DNA from: Filomicrobium insigne
GTDB taxonomy: Bacteria > Pseudomonadota > Alphaproteobacteria > Rhizobiales > Hyphomicrobiaceae
Reading direction: 5' to 3'
Length of the DNA: 64,000 bases
NCBI RefSeq assembly: GCF_900104305.1
Contig: NZ_FNJC01000001.1
Location: 545,228 to 609,227 of the forward strand
How positions within the stretch are numbered: the stretch's first letter is position 1; the number at the start of each line of letters is the position of its first letter. The notes beneath the pieces were generated by a model. The model did not search any database. It saw only the letters and a list, made by a program, of their open reading frames with translations, and was not told where the DNA came from. This document shows, piece by piece, positions 1-10,068 of the stretch. A program made the position numbers and the translations under genes.

Positions 1-2375
1 GGCTGCGCAAAGAGATATCCTTGGCCTCCGACGCACTCGTTCATACGCAGAAATTCCGCCTGCTCGCAGGTCTCAATTCCTTCAGCAATAACGGAGAGAT
101 TTAGCTGCCGCGCCATCGCAATGATGGATGTCACAATCGCCACGCTGTTGGAGTCAGAGGGCAAGTTATGCACGAAAGAACGGTCAATCTTGAGATTTTG
201 GAACGGCAGCTTCGATAGATACAACAACGAAGAATAGCCCGTACCAAAATCATCGATCGAAACCGAGGTGCCTAACGCATTGAGCTCGCCCAACGTCTTC
301 TCGACAACATCGAAGTCGTCAATGAGCATTGTCTCAGTAATCTCAAGTTCCAGCGCGCAAGGCTTCAAGTCTGTTTGCTCAAGTATGTTTTTTATTTTTT
401 CGACAAACAGCGGGTCCTTAAATTGCCTCGCAGCGACGTTTACGGCGATTTTGACGTTGGTCAGCCCGCCCTGCCGCCAACGCGCAGCTTGCGTGCAGGC
501 CTGGCGCAGCAAACGTTCTCCAAGCTCAATGATAATCGGCGAAGTTTCGGCGATCGGAATGAATTTATTCGGCGGCACCTGGCCTAAAACCGGATGCTCC
601 CAACGCGCCAGTGCTTCAAGGCCAATCAGTGCGCCGCTCTTGAGGTCGATCTGCGGCTGATAGACCAACGAGAATTCGTCCTTCTGGATACCGAGAGCCG
701 CGTCTCGTTCCAGAATTTGTTTTTCGCGGATCAACTCGTGCAATTCTTCGTCATATATTTCACACGTCGCGCGACCGGATTGCTTCGCTTGATACAGCGC
801 ATGATCTGCCTTGATGAAAAGCTCATCCGAGTCGGATGCGTGCTGAGGGAAGCAGCTCACGCCAATACTCGAAGAGGTGGCGATGCTCTTGCCATCGATA
901 TACATCGGGAGCCGAACGGCCTCCGCGATACGATCGGAGACCTCAGCGATTTCACGCACATCCGAGACCTTCCGGAATACGATCGCTAATTCGTCGCCGC
1001 CCAGCCGGCCGACGATGTCGTCCTCGCGCACGCATGCAGCAATTCTCCGCGCCGCCTCGCGAATTACGGAGTCCCCGACAGGATGCCCATAGGTGTCGTT
1101 GATCGTCTTGAACTTATCGATGTCGAGGATCGCGAGCGCCATGGTTCCATTGGCGATTCGCGCTTCACTCACATACTGCTGGAGACGCGCCTGAAGTTTT
1201 CGGCGGTTGGGGAGCCCCGTGAGGGTATCGTAATGTGCTAGATGCGCGATACGCGCCTGAAAACGGCGTTGCTCCACGGCGATCCCAACGAGATGCGATA
1301 TCGTCCGAAAGAATTCGAGTTCGGCATCGGTCGGTTCACGCGGCTCGCGGTAGTAAAGGGCAATTGTGCCCAGAACCTCATCGTCGGAAGAGATTACCGG
1401 CAGCGACCAACATGCGCGAAGGCCGGTTCGCGCCACGAGGTCACGGATACCGGCCCAATACGGATGAGTTAACACATCCGATACGATCACAAGTTCTCGC
1501 GTGTAAGCAGCGGTTCCGCATGACCCCACGCCGTGCCCGATCTGAACTCCGTTAATTGAGTTCCTAAAAAACTCGGGAAGGCTGGGGGAGACACCGTCCT
1601 TAAAGCGGGTGCCGGATTCATCCAGTAGCAAGATGGAGCAGACGGTATCCGGCTTCAATCGCTCAACAGATTGGACGAGTGTCAGAAGCACCTGCTTGAG
1701 CGGCATTCCTGTCGCAAGCTGCTCAAGTACGACGCTCCGGCTATTTTGGAGATCTTCAGCCCATTGCCTATTTCGGATGTTGCGCCACACGAGCGCGCCG
1801 CAAAACGTACTAATCAACGTTACGAAACCCAAGAGCCCGAGGAAGGCGAACATGCTGCGCCGTTCGAGTTCCACAGCACGTTCGGTTAGGTCAATTTTGA
1901 CGTTGACGGCCCCTTTGTAACCCGCGGTGCTTTCGATGGGAACGTAGGCCTCAGCGACAAGGCGGGGCCTGGATTCGCCACCCTCGTATTCAATGAGTTC
2001 GGTGTAGCTCTTGTCATTACGGATGGCGGCTTGCACGTGATCCGTTGGAATGCTCAGGCGGAAATCTCCTGACCATGAGGAGAATGCAACCGCACCGCGT
2101 TCATCGAGGATTTGATAATTGAGGACATTGCCGGTTGCCGTCGCAAAATCAAACGTCATCCGGTCTTCGTTGGTGATGAGGCCCGCCGATAGGAGGCCAT
2201 CCAGCCCTCGAAGATTATTCTCCAGGTATTGCGCCCAGTGTACAGCCGTATACCGCCCCTCCTTCTTGAGGATGAAATGACGGGCTTTGCCCAGCGCAAC
2301 CCAGCTTGCTGCGACTGCCGCGACAATCACAATCAACGTAGACAGGAGTAGTTTGGCGTCTTGGCTCAACCTCAT
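1..2375 (-). CDS. Membrane-anchored GGDEF-EAL protein with GAF-like sensor region (3' end cut by window edge)
   Basis: The minus-strand frame is open from an ATG at 2375 to the window edge, so the C-terminus is missing. A membrane segment near residues 7-25, an extracytoplasmic region of about 150 residues and a second membrane segment near residue 180 suggest a periplasmic sensor. A GAF-like region follows, then a GGDEF domain with the intact signature GRLGGDEL (diguanylate cyclase active-site type) and an EAL domain with EALARWEHP, LEITE, DDFGTGYSSL and a terminal GYLFAQ motif. Known for the family: GGDEF makes and EAL degrades cyclic di-GMP, a second messenger controlling the switch between motility and attachment. 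Both active sites look intact, so the protein could do either, or one domain could regulate the other. No neighbour reveals the ligand. The family call is firm; the net activity is not predictable from sequence. Confidence 0.93.
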   Translation of the reverse strand, partial: MRLSQDAKLLLSTLIVIVAAVAASWVALGKARHFILKKEGRYTAVHWAQYLENNLRGLDGLLSAGLITNEDRMTFDFATATGNVLNYQILDERGAVAFSSWSGDFRLSIPTDHVQAAIRNDKSYTELIEYEGGESRPRLVAEAYVPIESTAGYKGAVNVKIDLTERAVELERRSMFAFLGLLGFVTLISTFCGALVWRNIRNRQWAEDLQNSRSVVLEQLATGMPLKQVLLTLVQSVERLKPDTVCSILLLDESGTRFKDGVSPSLPEFFRNSINGVQIGHGVGSCGTAAYTRELVIVSDVLTHPYWAGIRDLVARTGLRACWSLPVISSDDEVLGTIALYYREPREPTDAELEFFRTISHLVGIAVEQRRFQARIAHLAHYDTLTGLPNRRKLQARLQQYVSEARIANGTMALAILDIDKFKTINDTYGHPVGDSVIREAARRIAACVREDDIVGRLGGDELAIVFRKVSDVREIAEVSDRIAEAVRLPMYIDGKSIATSSSIGVSCFPQHASDSDELFIKADHALYQAKQSGRATCEIYDEELHELIREKQILERDAALGIQKDEFSLVYQPQIDLKSGALIGLEALARWEHPVLGQVPPNKFIPIAETSPIIIELGERLLRQACTQAARWRQGGLTNVKIAVNVAARQFKDPLFVEKIKNILEQTDLKPCALELEITETMLIDDFDVVEKTLGELNALGTSVSIDDFGTGYSSLLYLSKLPFQNLKIDRSFVHNLPSDSNSVAIVTSIIAMARQLNLSVIAEGIETCEQAEFLRMNECVGGQGYLFAQ

Positions 2376-2507
2376 GGCGTGCAGCCTACGGTCAAATTAT
2401 TATTTATTTCCTTGATCCCAAAATCCAATACACTTGTACCGATGCATGAACATCTCAAAGGAAACTTTCAATGAGCCACTTTTATTGAAATTCGATTAAA
2501 TTTCACA

Positions 2508-3659
2508 TTAGCTGTAATTCAGGCGCAGGCCTTTGATCATGTCTGGGGTTACATATCCGAGGCTATTAGACATCATATAATCCAATTGAATTTTGAATAT
2601 GTGCGCCGCTTTCGGCCCCTTATTGGCCCAGGCAAACCATCGAGGTATCGCGAGTCTCGTAAACCTCTCGACATCCTCCTGGCCAAGCCGATTGATTGTC
2701 GACCCCGCTTCTGCAAATTTTTTCCACGCCGCGACATCAGCCGCCTGGATCGTTGCGTGGTGGAAGTCCGAATAGCAGCGCAGCTCTGACTCGATGAATT
2801 TCTTCAAATGGTCAGGCAGCTCATTCCAGCGCTTCATGCTCACAGTGAGATCCATAAGGTCCACCGACTGGTAGATTGATGGGTAACCGGGCGGCCCCAT
2901 GGATATGTATTTCGTCACATCCTGCAGGCCCAGCGCGTAGTTGACGGAAGGTCCGACGTAGTCCGCTGCGTCGATGACGCCGGAACGCAGCGCTTCAACG
3001 ATCTCGCTACCCGGTATCATTGTCGTTGCAGCTCCCGCCGCCTGAAATACCTCGGCTACAATGCCACCGGGCATGCGTATCTTGCGACCGCGGAAATCAT
3101 CAATCGATCTGATGGGTACCCGGGAGTGGATGATGTTGGGGCCATGTTGGATGGGCCCGACATAAAACATCCCGTGCTCGGCGAAGGCTTCGCGGGCCAG
3201 TTCCAGCCCTCCAAGCCCATAGAAGAAGACATCCCACTCGTTAGCGTGTCGCATGGCCAACGGGTACGAACAGAGAAAGACAGCCGTCGGCATGCGCCCA
3301 GCCCAATAGAGCGTGAACGAGTTCATCGCATCCAAAGTGCCGTCCCTGAGTGCGTCGAAGAGCTGGAAGCCGCCGACGAGTTCTTCCGCCGCAAAGGGAT
3401 GGAATGCAAGCTCACCGCCCGTCTTTTCGACGATGCCGTTACACCAGTCCTCGAAGATCTGAAGACCGATGCCGGCCGGCCATGACGTCTGGACCCGCCA
3501 CGTGGTGCCAACTTCTCTACCTGAAACCACCGCGGGGGCCTTGATGTTGGCAACCCTATCTTGCTTGGCTCCGCGAGAACTCGATCCGCCAACAAACCCG
3601 GCTACGGAGGCTGTCGCCAATCCGACGGCGGAACCGGCTAAGAACGTTCGTCGTTTCAT
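2508..3659 (-). CDS. Orphan TRAP transporter solute-binding protein (DctP family, Tat-exported)
   Basis: 383 residues from the ATG at 3659; a GTG at 3668 would add three residues. The N-terminus starts MKRRTFLAGSAVG, a twin-arginine leader, so the protein is probably exported folded. The body matches DctP-type receptors: an early TSWPAG strand, the DAL-DGTLDAMN region, GRKIRMPGG and a conserved aromatic C-terminal half. Residue patterns resemble the 2-oxo-acid binding TakP-like branch, but that substrate guess is inference. No DctQ or DctM membrane subunits lie beside it, so it must work with a permease encoded elsewhere or act as a sensor ligand-binding protein. It is transcribed in the same direction as the GGDEF-EAL gene 132 bases downstream. 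Confidence 0.85.
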   Translation of the reverse strand: MKRRTFLAGSAVGLATASVAGFVGGSSSRGAKQDRVANIKAPAVVSGREVGTTWRVQTSWPAGIGLQIFEDWCNGIVEKTGGELAFHPFAAEELVGGFQLFDALRDGTLDAMNSFTLYWAGRMPTAVFLCSYPLAMRHANEWDVFFYGLGGLELAREAFAEHGMFYVGPIQHGPNIIHSRVPIRSIDDFRGRKIRMPGGIVAEVFQAAGAATTMIPGSEIVEALRSGVIDAADYVGPSVNYALGLQDVTKYISMGPPGYPSIYQSVDLMDLTVSMKRWNELPDHLKKFIESELRCYSDFHHATIQAADVAAWKKFAEAGSTINRLGQEDVERFTRLAIPRWFAWANKGPKAAHIFKIQLDYMMSNSLGYVTPDMIKGLRLNYS

Positions 3660-3799
3660 GGGCACCACTCAACGCCAAAACTTAAAATACAATATTTAGA
3701 AATTCATTTTTATAAATTTTTACCGACTGCTATTCGGAAACCAATAATCAAATCCGCCAATCTTCCTCCCTATTGCGGGGAATAAACAATCAGATACTC

Positions 3800-3850
3800 A
3801 AAAAATATTAAGCTCGAGTTGCATTTTCAGCAACCCGAGCTCAATTTTTT
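3800..3850. terminator. Bidirectional intrinsic terminator after trpB
   Basis: An 11-of-12 base-pair stem (AGCTCGAGTTGC / GCAACCCGAGCT) with a 7-base loop spans 3811-3841. It has T-rich tails on both sides when read on either strand. It lies 55-65 bases past the trpB stop codon, so trpB is the last gene of its unit. Confidence 0.8.
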
Positions 3851-3904
3851 GCATCAAGGATCGTGTCTTCGATCTTTTTAGCGAATGCCTTTCTGAGGCA
3901 AGGT

Positions 3905-5158
3905 TCAGATGTCCATGCCGAGATGGCCAGCGACAGTGAAAACATCCTTATCGCCGCGTCCGCACATATTCATGACCAATAGATCATTTTGAGGAAGCGT
4001 CGGCGCAAGCTTGGCCACGTGTGCAAGGGCATGCGATGGCTCCAAAGCCGGAATGATGCCTTCCAGACGCGTGCAAAGCTGGAATGCATCCAACGCCTCC
4101 TTGTCCGTTACCGAGACGTATTTGACCCGCCCTGTATCCTTCAGCCAGGAATGCTCTGGCCCCACTCCGGGATAATCGAGTCCGGCAGAGATTGAGTGCC
4201 CTTCGAGAATCTGGCCGTCGCCGTCCTGCAAGAGATACGTGCGGTTGCCATGAAGTACGCCAGGGCGCCCTCCATTCATCGAAGCAGCATGGCCATTCGA
4301 CACCTCAAGACCGTATCCTCCGGCTTCGACGCCATAAATCTTGACGCCTTCATCATCCAGGAATGGATGGAACAGGCCAATGGCATTGGAGCCGCCGCCA
4401 ATACAAGCGACAAGCGTATCCGGCAGACGACCTTCTGCTGCCATCATCTGCTCGCGCACCTCGCGGCCGATGATGGATTGAAAGTCGCGAACCATTGCCG
4501 GGTAGGGATGCGGTCCTGCTGCGGTACCAATGATGTAGTAGGTATCATGGACGTTGGTGACCCAATCGCGCAACGCCTCGTTCATCGCGTCCTTCAGAGT
4601 GCCCGCACCGCTGGTCACGGGGTTCACCTTCGCCCCCAGCATGTGCATACGCACGACGTTAGGCTTTTGCCGTTCGACGTCGGTCTTGCCCATGTAGACT
4701 TCGCAAGGCAGGCCGAAACGCGCACAGACGGTTGCGACCGCGACGCCGTGCTGGCCAGCGCCTGTCTCAGCGATGATGCGGGTTTTGCCCATGCGTTTGG
4801 CCAAAAGGATCTGGCCAAGGCAATTATTGATTTTATGGGACCCTGTGTGGTTCAGCTCATCGCGCTTGAAGTAAATTTTCGCGCCCTTGTCGCCGCCTGC
4901 TACACCTCGCAAATGCTCGGTCAATCGTTCGGCAAAGTACAGCGGGCTCGGACGGCCGCCGTAATAGGTCATCAAGTAGGTAAGCTCTTCCGCGAATGCC
5001 GGGTCTGCTTTGGCAGCGTTATACGCGTTCTCCAGCTCCAGGATTAGCGGCATCAAGGTTTCGGCTACAAAGCGACCGCCGAAGAGACCAAAGTGTCCGC
5101 GCTCGTCTGGACCGGTCACGTAGCTATTGAGTTTGTTAGGCTGGTTGGTGGTCGCCAT
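3905..5158 (-). CDS. trpB: Tryptophan synthase beta chain
   Basis: 417 residues from the ATG at 5158, which has AGGAG about 13 bases upstream; longer upstream frame is unlikely to be coding. TrpB joins indole and L-serine to give L-tryptophan using pyridoxal phosphate. Visible family marks are the N-terminal [12 protein letters not shown], the PLP-binding lysine in HTGSHKINN (about Lys109), the phosphate loop GGGSNAIG and EPSHALAH near the C-terminus. Length is normal. It follows trpF by about 150 bases in the same direction. In most alphaproteobacteria trpA comes next, but here a terminator and a TRAP receptor follow, so the alpha subunit must be encoded elsewhere. Confidence 0.98.
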   Translation of the reverse strand: MATTNQPNKLNSYVTGPDERGHFGLFGGRFVAETLMPLILELENAYNAAKADPAFAEELTYLMTYYGGRPSPLYFAERLTEHLRGVAGGDKGAKIYFKRDELNHTGSHKINNCLGQILLAKRMGKTRIIAETGAGQHGVAVATVCARFGLPCEVYMGKTDVERQKPNVVRMHMLGAKVNPVTSGAGTLKDAMNEALRDWVTNVHDTYYIIGTAAGPHPYPAMVRDFQSIIGREVREQMMAAEGRLPDTLVACIGGGSNAIGLFHPFLDDEGVKIYGVEAGGYGLEVSNGHAASMNGGRPGVLHGNRTYLLQDGDGQILEGHSISAGLDYPGVGPEHSWLKDTGRVKYVSVTDKEALDAFQLCTRLEGIIPALEPSHALAHVAKLAPTLPQNDLLVMNMCGRGDKDVFTVAGHLGMDI

Positions 5159-5311
5159 ATCGTTGGTATACGCTCCTTGTTGGTCGTGCCTGCCGTCGCG
5201 GTTCACACTGCCGGTGCCGGCGATGGGTAGCCTATTCCCGGCGACGCTCCAAGCGAACCTCTCCGTTCGCTTTTTCATCATGCCGGCCGACAGATCTTCC
5301 CGATGGCCTCG

Positions 5312-5980
5312 CTATCTTGCCGCGACGCTAGTCGATTTTGCCGTTTCAAGGAACCGCACAATACGTTGCGGGTCTTTGATGCCTGGCGCCTTTTCGACGC
5401 CGGAGGACACATCAACGATCGCGGCTCCGGTCAGGCGGATTGCTTCGCGGACGTTTTCAGCGTTCAACCCGCCGGCTAACGCGAAGTCAAATCGGCGCGC
5501 AACGCCGTCTAGAATTTTCCAGTCGAAACTGAGGCCGTTGCCACCTGGCAGGGCATCGCCTGCATCCGGGGGCGGAGCAGCATCGAACAATATCAAGTCG
5601 GCGCGACTAGGCCGCCGATAGGGCTCTGCCTTTTCCGCATCGCCTGGAGCTTTGATGCCGATCGCTTTTATAATGGCTGTATCGCCACGCGCCCGTAACT
5701 TGGCGACGCGTTCAGGGCTTTCATGCCCGTGCAGCTGTATAAGGTCGGGGGCCACTTCTGCACACACCCGATCAAACAGCTCATCATCCGGGTCAACAAG
5801 CAAAACAACCGAGCGCGCACGATTCCGCGCCGTATTCGCGAGCGCCTTCGCACCGGCGATATCTACGTGGCGTGGACTTTTCGGAAAAATCACGAAACCA
5901 ACGAAGTCCGCACCAGCGGCAATCGCAGCTTCGAGGGCTTCCTGCGTGGTCAAGCCGCAGATTTTTACTTTTGGTTGCAT
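5312..5980 (-). CDS. trpF: Phosphoribosylanthranilate isomerase
   Basis: 222 residues from the ATG at 5980 (MQPKVKICGLT); an upstream GTG at 6028 would add 16 residues unlike the family. TrpF is a TIM-barrel enzyme that converts phosphoribosylanthranilate to the carboxyphenylamino-deoxyribulose phosphate in tryptophan synthesis. The catalytic cysteine sits in KICGLT, and the second catalytic region and phosphate grip appear as LAGGLNAENV followed by VDVSSGVE. It precedes trpB and is preceded by the lapA-like gene, whose stop lies about 50 bases upstream, so it may be cotranscribed with both. Confidence 0.96.
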   Translation of the reverse strand: MQPKVKICGLTTQEALEAAIAAGADFVGFVIFPKSPRHVDIAGAKALANTARNRARSVVLLVDPDDELFDRVCAEVAPDLIQLHGHESPERVAKLRARGDTAIIKAIGIKAPGDAEKAEPYRRPSRADLILFDAAPPPDAGDALPGGNGLSFDWKILDGVARRFDFALAGGLNAENVREAIRLTGAAIVDVSSGVEKAPGIKDPQRIVRFLETAKSTSVAAR

Positions 5981-6028
5981 TGGCTTAGGTCCATGCCATC
6001 CGTTGAGATAACGGACGCCGAGGAACAC

Positions 6029-6379
6029 TTATCGCGAATTGGCAATAAGCTGTCGGCTGCCACCGGTTGCATTGGCATCGCGTTCACGGGTCAGCCGGTC
6101 GGCTTCAGCCTGCCAGCGTCGCGCTTCTTGGGTTCGCACGCGCGCTGCGTGACGCCAGTGGCCTTGTCCGAACCATACAGCCAGACCGCCCGCGATGATA
6201 CCCAACGCCAGGACACCGAAGAGATAGGCATAAAAGGGAAGCACTAGAGATAGTGCCGGAGTGTCTGGTCGAAATGGATCGAGCACGAGACGCACATCAT
6301 GGCGGTTAGCCACGGCTAGTGCAATCAAGACCAGCGCCATTGGGAAGGCGATTACGATCGTAAATATTCGTTGCAGCAC
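6029..6379 (-). CDS. LapA-domain (DUF1049) inner-membrane protein
   Basis: 116 residues with two hydrophobic segments (about 5-25 and 45-70) followed by a charged, Arg/Glu-rich cytoplasmic tail likely to form a coiled coil. This arrangement matches the lipopolysaccharide assembly protein A domain family, small inner-membrane proteins that in enterobacteria act with LapB to control LPS synthesis. In alphaproteobacteria the gene is commonly found beside ihfB, as here. Its role in this organism is inferred from the family only. The trpF frame begins immediately after its stop. Confidence 0.75.
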   Translation of the reverse strand: MLQRIFTIVIAFPMALVLIALAVANRHDVRLVLDPFRPDTPALSLVLPFYAYLFGVLALGIIAGGLAVWFGQGHWRHAARVRTQEARRWQAEADRLTRERDANATGGSRQLIANSR

Positions 6380-6551
6380 GGTCAGCGCCCCGGATAACTA
6401 CCAGCGCCCCCGGATCATAATTCGGAGTGCCCTGGCCGTTGTAGATTCCCATAACGGCCCACATCCTGCGAACCGACACAGCAAGTGAACCTTCCTTTGC
6501 GGTAATCTATACGACTTTTTTTCCGGCGACGGCAGCCCGCGTGAGAGAAGG

Positions 6552-6848
6552 TTAGTGACCCTTTTTCTTTGGCACATTAAGGCGGTCACGCAGCTCTTTG
6601 CCAGTCTTGAAGAACGGAACGAATTTTTCCTCGACTGGTACAGGCTCTCCAGTACGTGGGTTCCGGCCTTCACGTGCCGGACGGTGCTTGACGGTGAACG
6701 CGCCAAAGCCACGCAGTTCGACCCGGTCCCCGCGTGCCAGAGCATCAACGATTTCATCGAAAATCACGTTCACGATGCGCTCGACATCGCGATGATAGAG
6801 ATGAGGGTTTGCAGCGGAAATCCGCTGGATCAGTTCGGACTTTATCAC
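6552..6848 (-). CDS. ihfB: Integration host factor subunit beta
   Basis: 98 residues from a GTG at 6848 ([10 protein letters not shown]), chosen because GGGAGG lies seven bases upstream and because it gives the normal family length; the frame extends 19 codons further. IHF is a DNA-bending heterodimer used in transcription, replication, recombination and, in type I-E systems, CRISPR spacer acquisition. The DNA-contacting arm motif [10 protein letters not shown] and the core [12 protein letters not shown] are present. It lies 35 bases downstream of sppA and is probably cotranscribed with it. Confidence 0.96.
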   Translation of the reverse strand: MIKSELIQRISAANPHLYHRDVERIVNVIFDEIVDALARGDRVELRGFGAFTVKHRPAREGRNPRTGEPVPVEEKFVPFFKTGKELRDRLNVPKKKGH

Positions 6849-6883
6849 CGGCTGCCTCCCATGAGGAAAGTTGTTGTAATTAT

Positions 6884-7852
6884 TCAATTTTTGGCAGGTT
6901 GCCAAACAGAAACAAGACCGTCAAGACTTAGTGAAGAAAGGTTTCCGTCACGGCTGGCGAATTGGGTCAGTCCCGCCACGCCCGCACCGACCAATCCGGC
7001 CGCCAAATTAGAGAGAGAAGCGGACAGCCCCCAACCCGAGTCGTCTTTCACTTTCCAGTCGACGACTTCAACATTCGCCGGAACGCCGCGTTTCTCTTTC
7101 AGCCAGCGAACCGCCTCGTCTTCTCCGCCGATCTCATCAACGAGTTTGTAATCTTGAGCCTGACGCCCCGAAAAGATGCGGCCTTCCTTCAATCCTGGCA
7201 CCTCTGCAGCGGTAATACCGCGCCTGGCTTCGACAAGAGACAAGAACCACTTAAAGCCGTCATCGATCATCTCGGCCGTGACGTTGAGAGCTTCCTGATC
7301 CGCTACCTTAAAGGGAGAGGGCTCAGCCTTCAGCGCACCGCTCTTGACCTCGTTCATCTTCACGCCGATCTTGCCCAGGAGTTCGGTCACCTCAGGCCAC
7401 TGCATCAGGACGCCGACGGACCCCGTGATCGTATTGCCGCGGGAAACGATGTGATCGGTTGCCAACCCAACGATGTAGCCTGCAGACGCGGCAACTGTAC
7501 CGAATTGGGCCACCACTGGCTTTTTTTCGGCCACGTCGCGCAAGGCCGTGTAAAGCGCTTCTCCGCCAGTAGTCGTCCCACCAGGGCTGTTCACGAACAG
7601 CAAGACGCCGGCGACATGGTCGGCTTTAGCGATTTCGCGTAGCAATTGAAGCTGGCGGCGATCCTCGAGGATTGTGCCAACTATGGAAACCCGTGCAATT
7701 TGGGGCTTATTCAAGAAGCCCGATAGGCTCTTGTCGCTCATAAGTAGCGCGCCGACTGCCAGCAATAGGGCGAGTACGGCCAGAATACGCCAGGAAGCCA
7801 TCTTGCGGCGCAAACGGCGGCGATCAAGGACGACTTCGGTCTCAACGCTCAT
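6884..7852 (-). CDS. sppA: Signal peptide peptidase SppA (S49 family)
   Basis: 322 residues with an N-terminal membrane anchor (about 22-42), matching the short, half-size SppA that assembles as an oligomer. The catalytic serine is in [11 protein letters not shown] and the catalytic lysine in [11 protein letters not shown], so the Ser-Lys dyad is intact. Known role: cleavage of leftover signal peptides in the inner membrane, with the active site facing the periplasm. It is in the usual alphaproteobacterial order between rpsA and ihfB, but a strong terminator separates it from rpsA, so it probably has its own promoter in 7853-7987. Confidence 0.95.
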   Translation of the reverse strand: MSVETEVVLDRRRLRRKMASWRILAVLALLLAVGALLMSDKSLSGFLNKPQIARVSIVGTILEDRRQLQLLREIAKADHVAGVLLFVNSPGGTTTGGEALYTALRDVAEKKPVVAQFGTVAASAGYIVGLATDHIVSRGNTITGSVGVLMQWPEVTELLGKIGVKMNEVKSGALKAEPSPFKVADQEALNVTAEMIDDGFKWFLSLVEARRGITAAEVPGLKEGRIFSGRQAQDYKLVDEIGGEDEAVRWLKEKRGVPANVEVVDWKVKDDSGWGLSASLSNLAAGLVGAGVAGLTQFASRDGNLSSLSLDGLVSVWQPAKN

Positions 7853-7987
7853 TGATAGACTCCGGTGCGCACGTGTCGCCCGCTAGGTGGACTTACGCGC
7901 TGTTTCTGATTGCCTTTCACGTTAGGCAAGTATCGGGCCGTCTTCAATAATCGTTATTCGGGTCACTGAAACCGGAATCTTACAATT

Positions 7988-8022
7988 AAGGCGCACGATA
8001 GGCTAGCCCTATCGTGCGCCTT
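7988..8022 (-). terminator. Intrinsic terminator after rpsA
   Basis: A perfect 15-base-pair stem (arms 7988-8002 and 8008-8022, AAGGCGCACGATAGG and its complement) with a 5-base loop. On the minus strand it is followed by TTAATTGT. It lies 77 bases past the rpsA stop. Confidence 0.8.
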
Positions 8023-8098
8023 CCAAAGTTGTCTTGCGAACTTTATTCACATCACAGAACGGCGGTTTAAGACACCCCGACGTTCATGCATTGTGCGT

Positions 8099-9832
8099 TC
8101 AGTCCTGCTCTTCCTCGTCGGAGTCGTCGTCGCTCTGGCTCTTCTTGATCGCAGCGCCCAAGATGTCGCCGAGTGATGCGCCTGAATCGGACGAACCGTA
8201 CTGAGCAACAGCCTTCTTCTCTTCGGCGATCTCCAGCGCTTTGATGGAAACGTTGATCCGGCGCGCCGCCTTGTCGAGGCTGATAACGGCAGCATCAAGC
8301 TTGTCGCCTACGCTGAAACGCTCAGGGCGCTGTTCGGAGCGGTCACGCGACAAGTCCGAACGCTTGATGAACGTGGTCAGGTCGGTATCGGCCAGCTTGA
8401 CTTCGATGCCGTTCTCCTGAACGCCGATCACTTCGCAGGTTACGATCTCGCTCTTCTTGAATCCGCCAATGGTTTCGGCCGGATCGCCGCCCAACTGCTT
8501 GATACCGAGCGAAATGCGTTCTTTCTGGCTGTCAACATCGAGAACCACAGCCCTGACATTGTCGCCCTTCTTGAAGTCCTTGATGGCTTCGTCGCCAGCG
8601 CGGTTCCAGTCGAGGTCGGAGAGGTGGACCATACCGTCGACACCACCTTCGAGACCGATGAACAGACCGAATTCTGTGATGTTGCGGATCGGGCCTTCGA
8701 CTTCCGTACCGCGCGGGTGCTGAGCCAGGAAGACTTCCCAAGGATTATCTTGCGTCTGCTTGAGACCCAGCGAGATACGACGCTTGTTGGAATCGACCTC
8801 AAGGATCTGAACTTCCACTTCCTGGCTCGTGGAAACGATCTTGCCTGGATGGATGTTCTTCTTGGTCCAGCTCATTTCGGAGACGTGGATCAAGCCCTCA
8901 ACACCTGGCTCCAGCTCAACAAAGGCACCGTAATCGGCAATGTTCGTTACGGTTCCGGTGAAGCGACCGCCGACGGGGTACTTGGCTTCGATGCCTTCCC
9001 ACGGATCGGACAGCAACTGCTTCATGCCGAGGCTGATGCGCTGCGTTTCCGGGTTGATGCGGATGATCTGCACCTTCACGGTATCGCCGACGTTGAGGAT
9101 CTCGGAAGGATGGTTGACGCGGCGCCAAGCCATGTCGGTGACGTGAAGGAGACCATCGATACCACCGAGGTCGATGAACGCACCGTAGTCGGTGATGTTC
9201 TTGACCAGACCGTCGATAACCTGACCTTCTTCCAGGCGGGCGACGATGTCGGCGCGCTGTTCGGCACGCGTTTCTTCGAGAACGGAGCGGCGCGACACGA
9301 CGATGTTGCCACGGCGACGGTCCATTTTGAGAATTTGGAAAGGCTGTTGCTGGTGCATCAGCGGGCCAATGTCGCGGACGGGGCGAATGTCGACCTGACT
9401 GCCCGGCAGGAAGGCCACTGCACCATCGAGGTCGACCGTAAAGCCGCCCTTGACCTTGTTAAAGATGACGCCCGTCACCTTTTCGCCAGCCTCGAACTGC
9501 TTTTCAAGACGGTTCCAGCTTTCCTCGCGGCGTGCTTTCTCACGGGACAGAACTGCTTCACCGAGCGCATTTTCGATGCGCTCAAGGTAGACTTCGACCT
9601 CATCGCCGATCTTGATTTCGGAACTGCCGCTGGTGGAGAACTCGCGCAGAGGAACGCGGCCTTCCATCTTCAAACCAACATCAATTACGGCCAGATCCTT
9701 CTCGATGCCGACCACCTTACCCGTGACGACGGCACCTTCATAAATGTCGTCCTTGGCTAGGCTTTCGGCCAGAAGGGCGGCAAACTCGTCCTGAGTGGGG
9801 TTAAGATCTTTTGAAAATTCGGTTTGCGACAT
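8099..9832 (-). CDS. rpsA: 30S ribosomal protein S1
   Basis: 577 residues with six consecutive S1 (OB-fold) repeats, visible as recurring G-x-V-x2-I...G-A-F-V/I-x-L/D...G-L-I/V-H-V-S/T blocks from about residue 30 to 535. An acidic tail (SDDDSDEEEQD) follows. S1 binds mRNA on the small ribosomal subunit and melts structure near the start codon. The repeat number and length are those of alphaproteobacterial S1. Codon use is strongly constrained, which explains the long open frame on the opposite strand. It lies downstream of cmk, the conserved cmk-rpsA pair. Confidence 0.98.
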   Translation of the reverse strand: MSQTEFSKDLNPTQDEFAALLAESLAKDDIYEGAVVTGKVVGIEKDLAVIDVGLKMEGRVPLREFSTSGSSEIKIGDEVEVYLERIENALGEAVLSREKARREESWNRLEKQFEAGEKVTGVIFNKVKGGFTVDLDGAVAFLPGSQVDIRPVRDIGPLMHQQQPFQILKMDRRRGNIVVSRRSVLEETRAEQRADIVARLEEGQVIDGLVKNITDYGAFIDLGGIDGLLHVTDMAWRRVNHPSEILNVGDTVKVQIIRINPETQRISLGMKQLLSDPWEGIEAKYPVGGRFTGTVTNIADYGAFVELEPGVEGLIHVSEMSWTKKNIHPGKIVSTSQEVEVQILEVDSNKRRISLGLKQTQDNPWEVFLAQHPRGTEVEGPIRNITEFGLFIGLEGGVDGMVHLSDLDWNRAGDEAIKDFKKGDNVRAVVLDVDSQKERISLGIKQLGGDPAETIGGFKKSEIVTCEVIGVQENGIEVKLADTDLTTFIKRSDLSRDRSEQRPERFSVGDKLDAAVISLDKAARRINVSIKALEIAEEKKAVAQYGSSDSGASLGDILGAAIKKSQSDDDSDEEEQD

Positions 9833-10068
9833 ACGCAGTTGCGCTCCTGAGTAATAGGGGGTTGATGCCGCCCCGTAGATAAAATCCGGGTCGTGGCATC
9901 GGTTGCTTTAGTCAATGATCCCAACGGATTAATGCTGGCCCAGCGGGAGCGTTCCCGCCGCCGCAACAAGCACGTCCGGCTCGATCATACGATTGGTGAA
10001 TTTTGTTGCCGCCGCGATGAGTATCGCACCCTGCCAATAAGATTTGGGGCGTACGTCTTGCATACACC

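Noticed and set aside
4196..5047. A 283-residue plus-strand frame opposite trpB
   Set aside because: Shadow of trpB; composition is of reversed coding type and no domain is visible.
8624..9760. A 378-residue open frame opposite rpsA
   Set aside because: It is the antisense of a highly constrained ribosomal protein gene with biased codons; it has no ribosome site or recognisable domain.
9943..9958. GCGGGA-GCGT-TCCCGC hairpin between rpsA and cmk as a cmk terminator
   Set aside because: The stem is short and there is no T-tract; cmk and rpsA are commonly cotranscribed.
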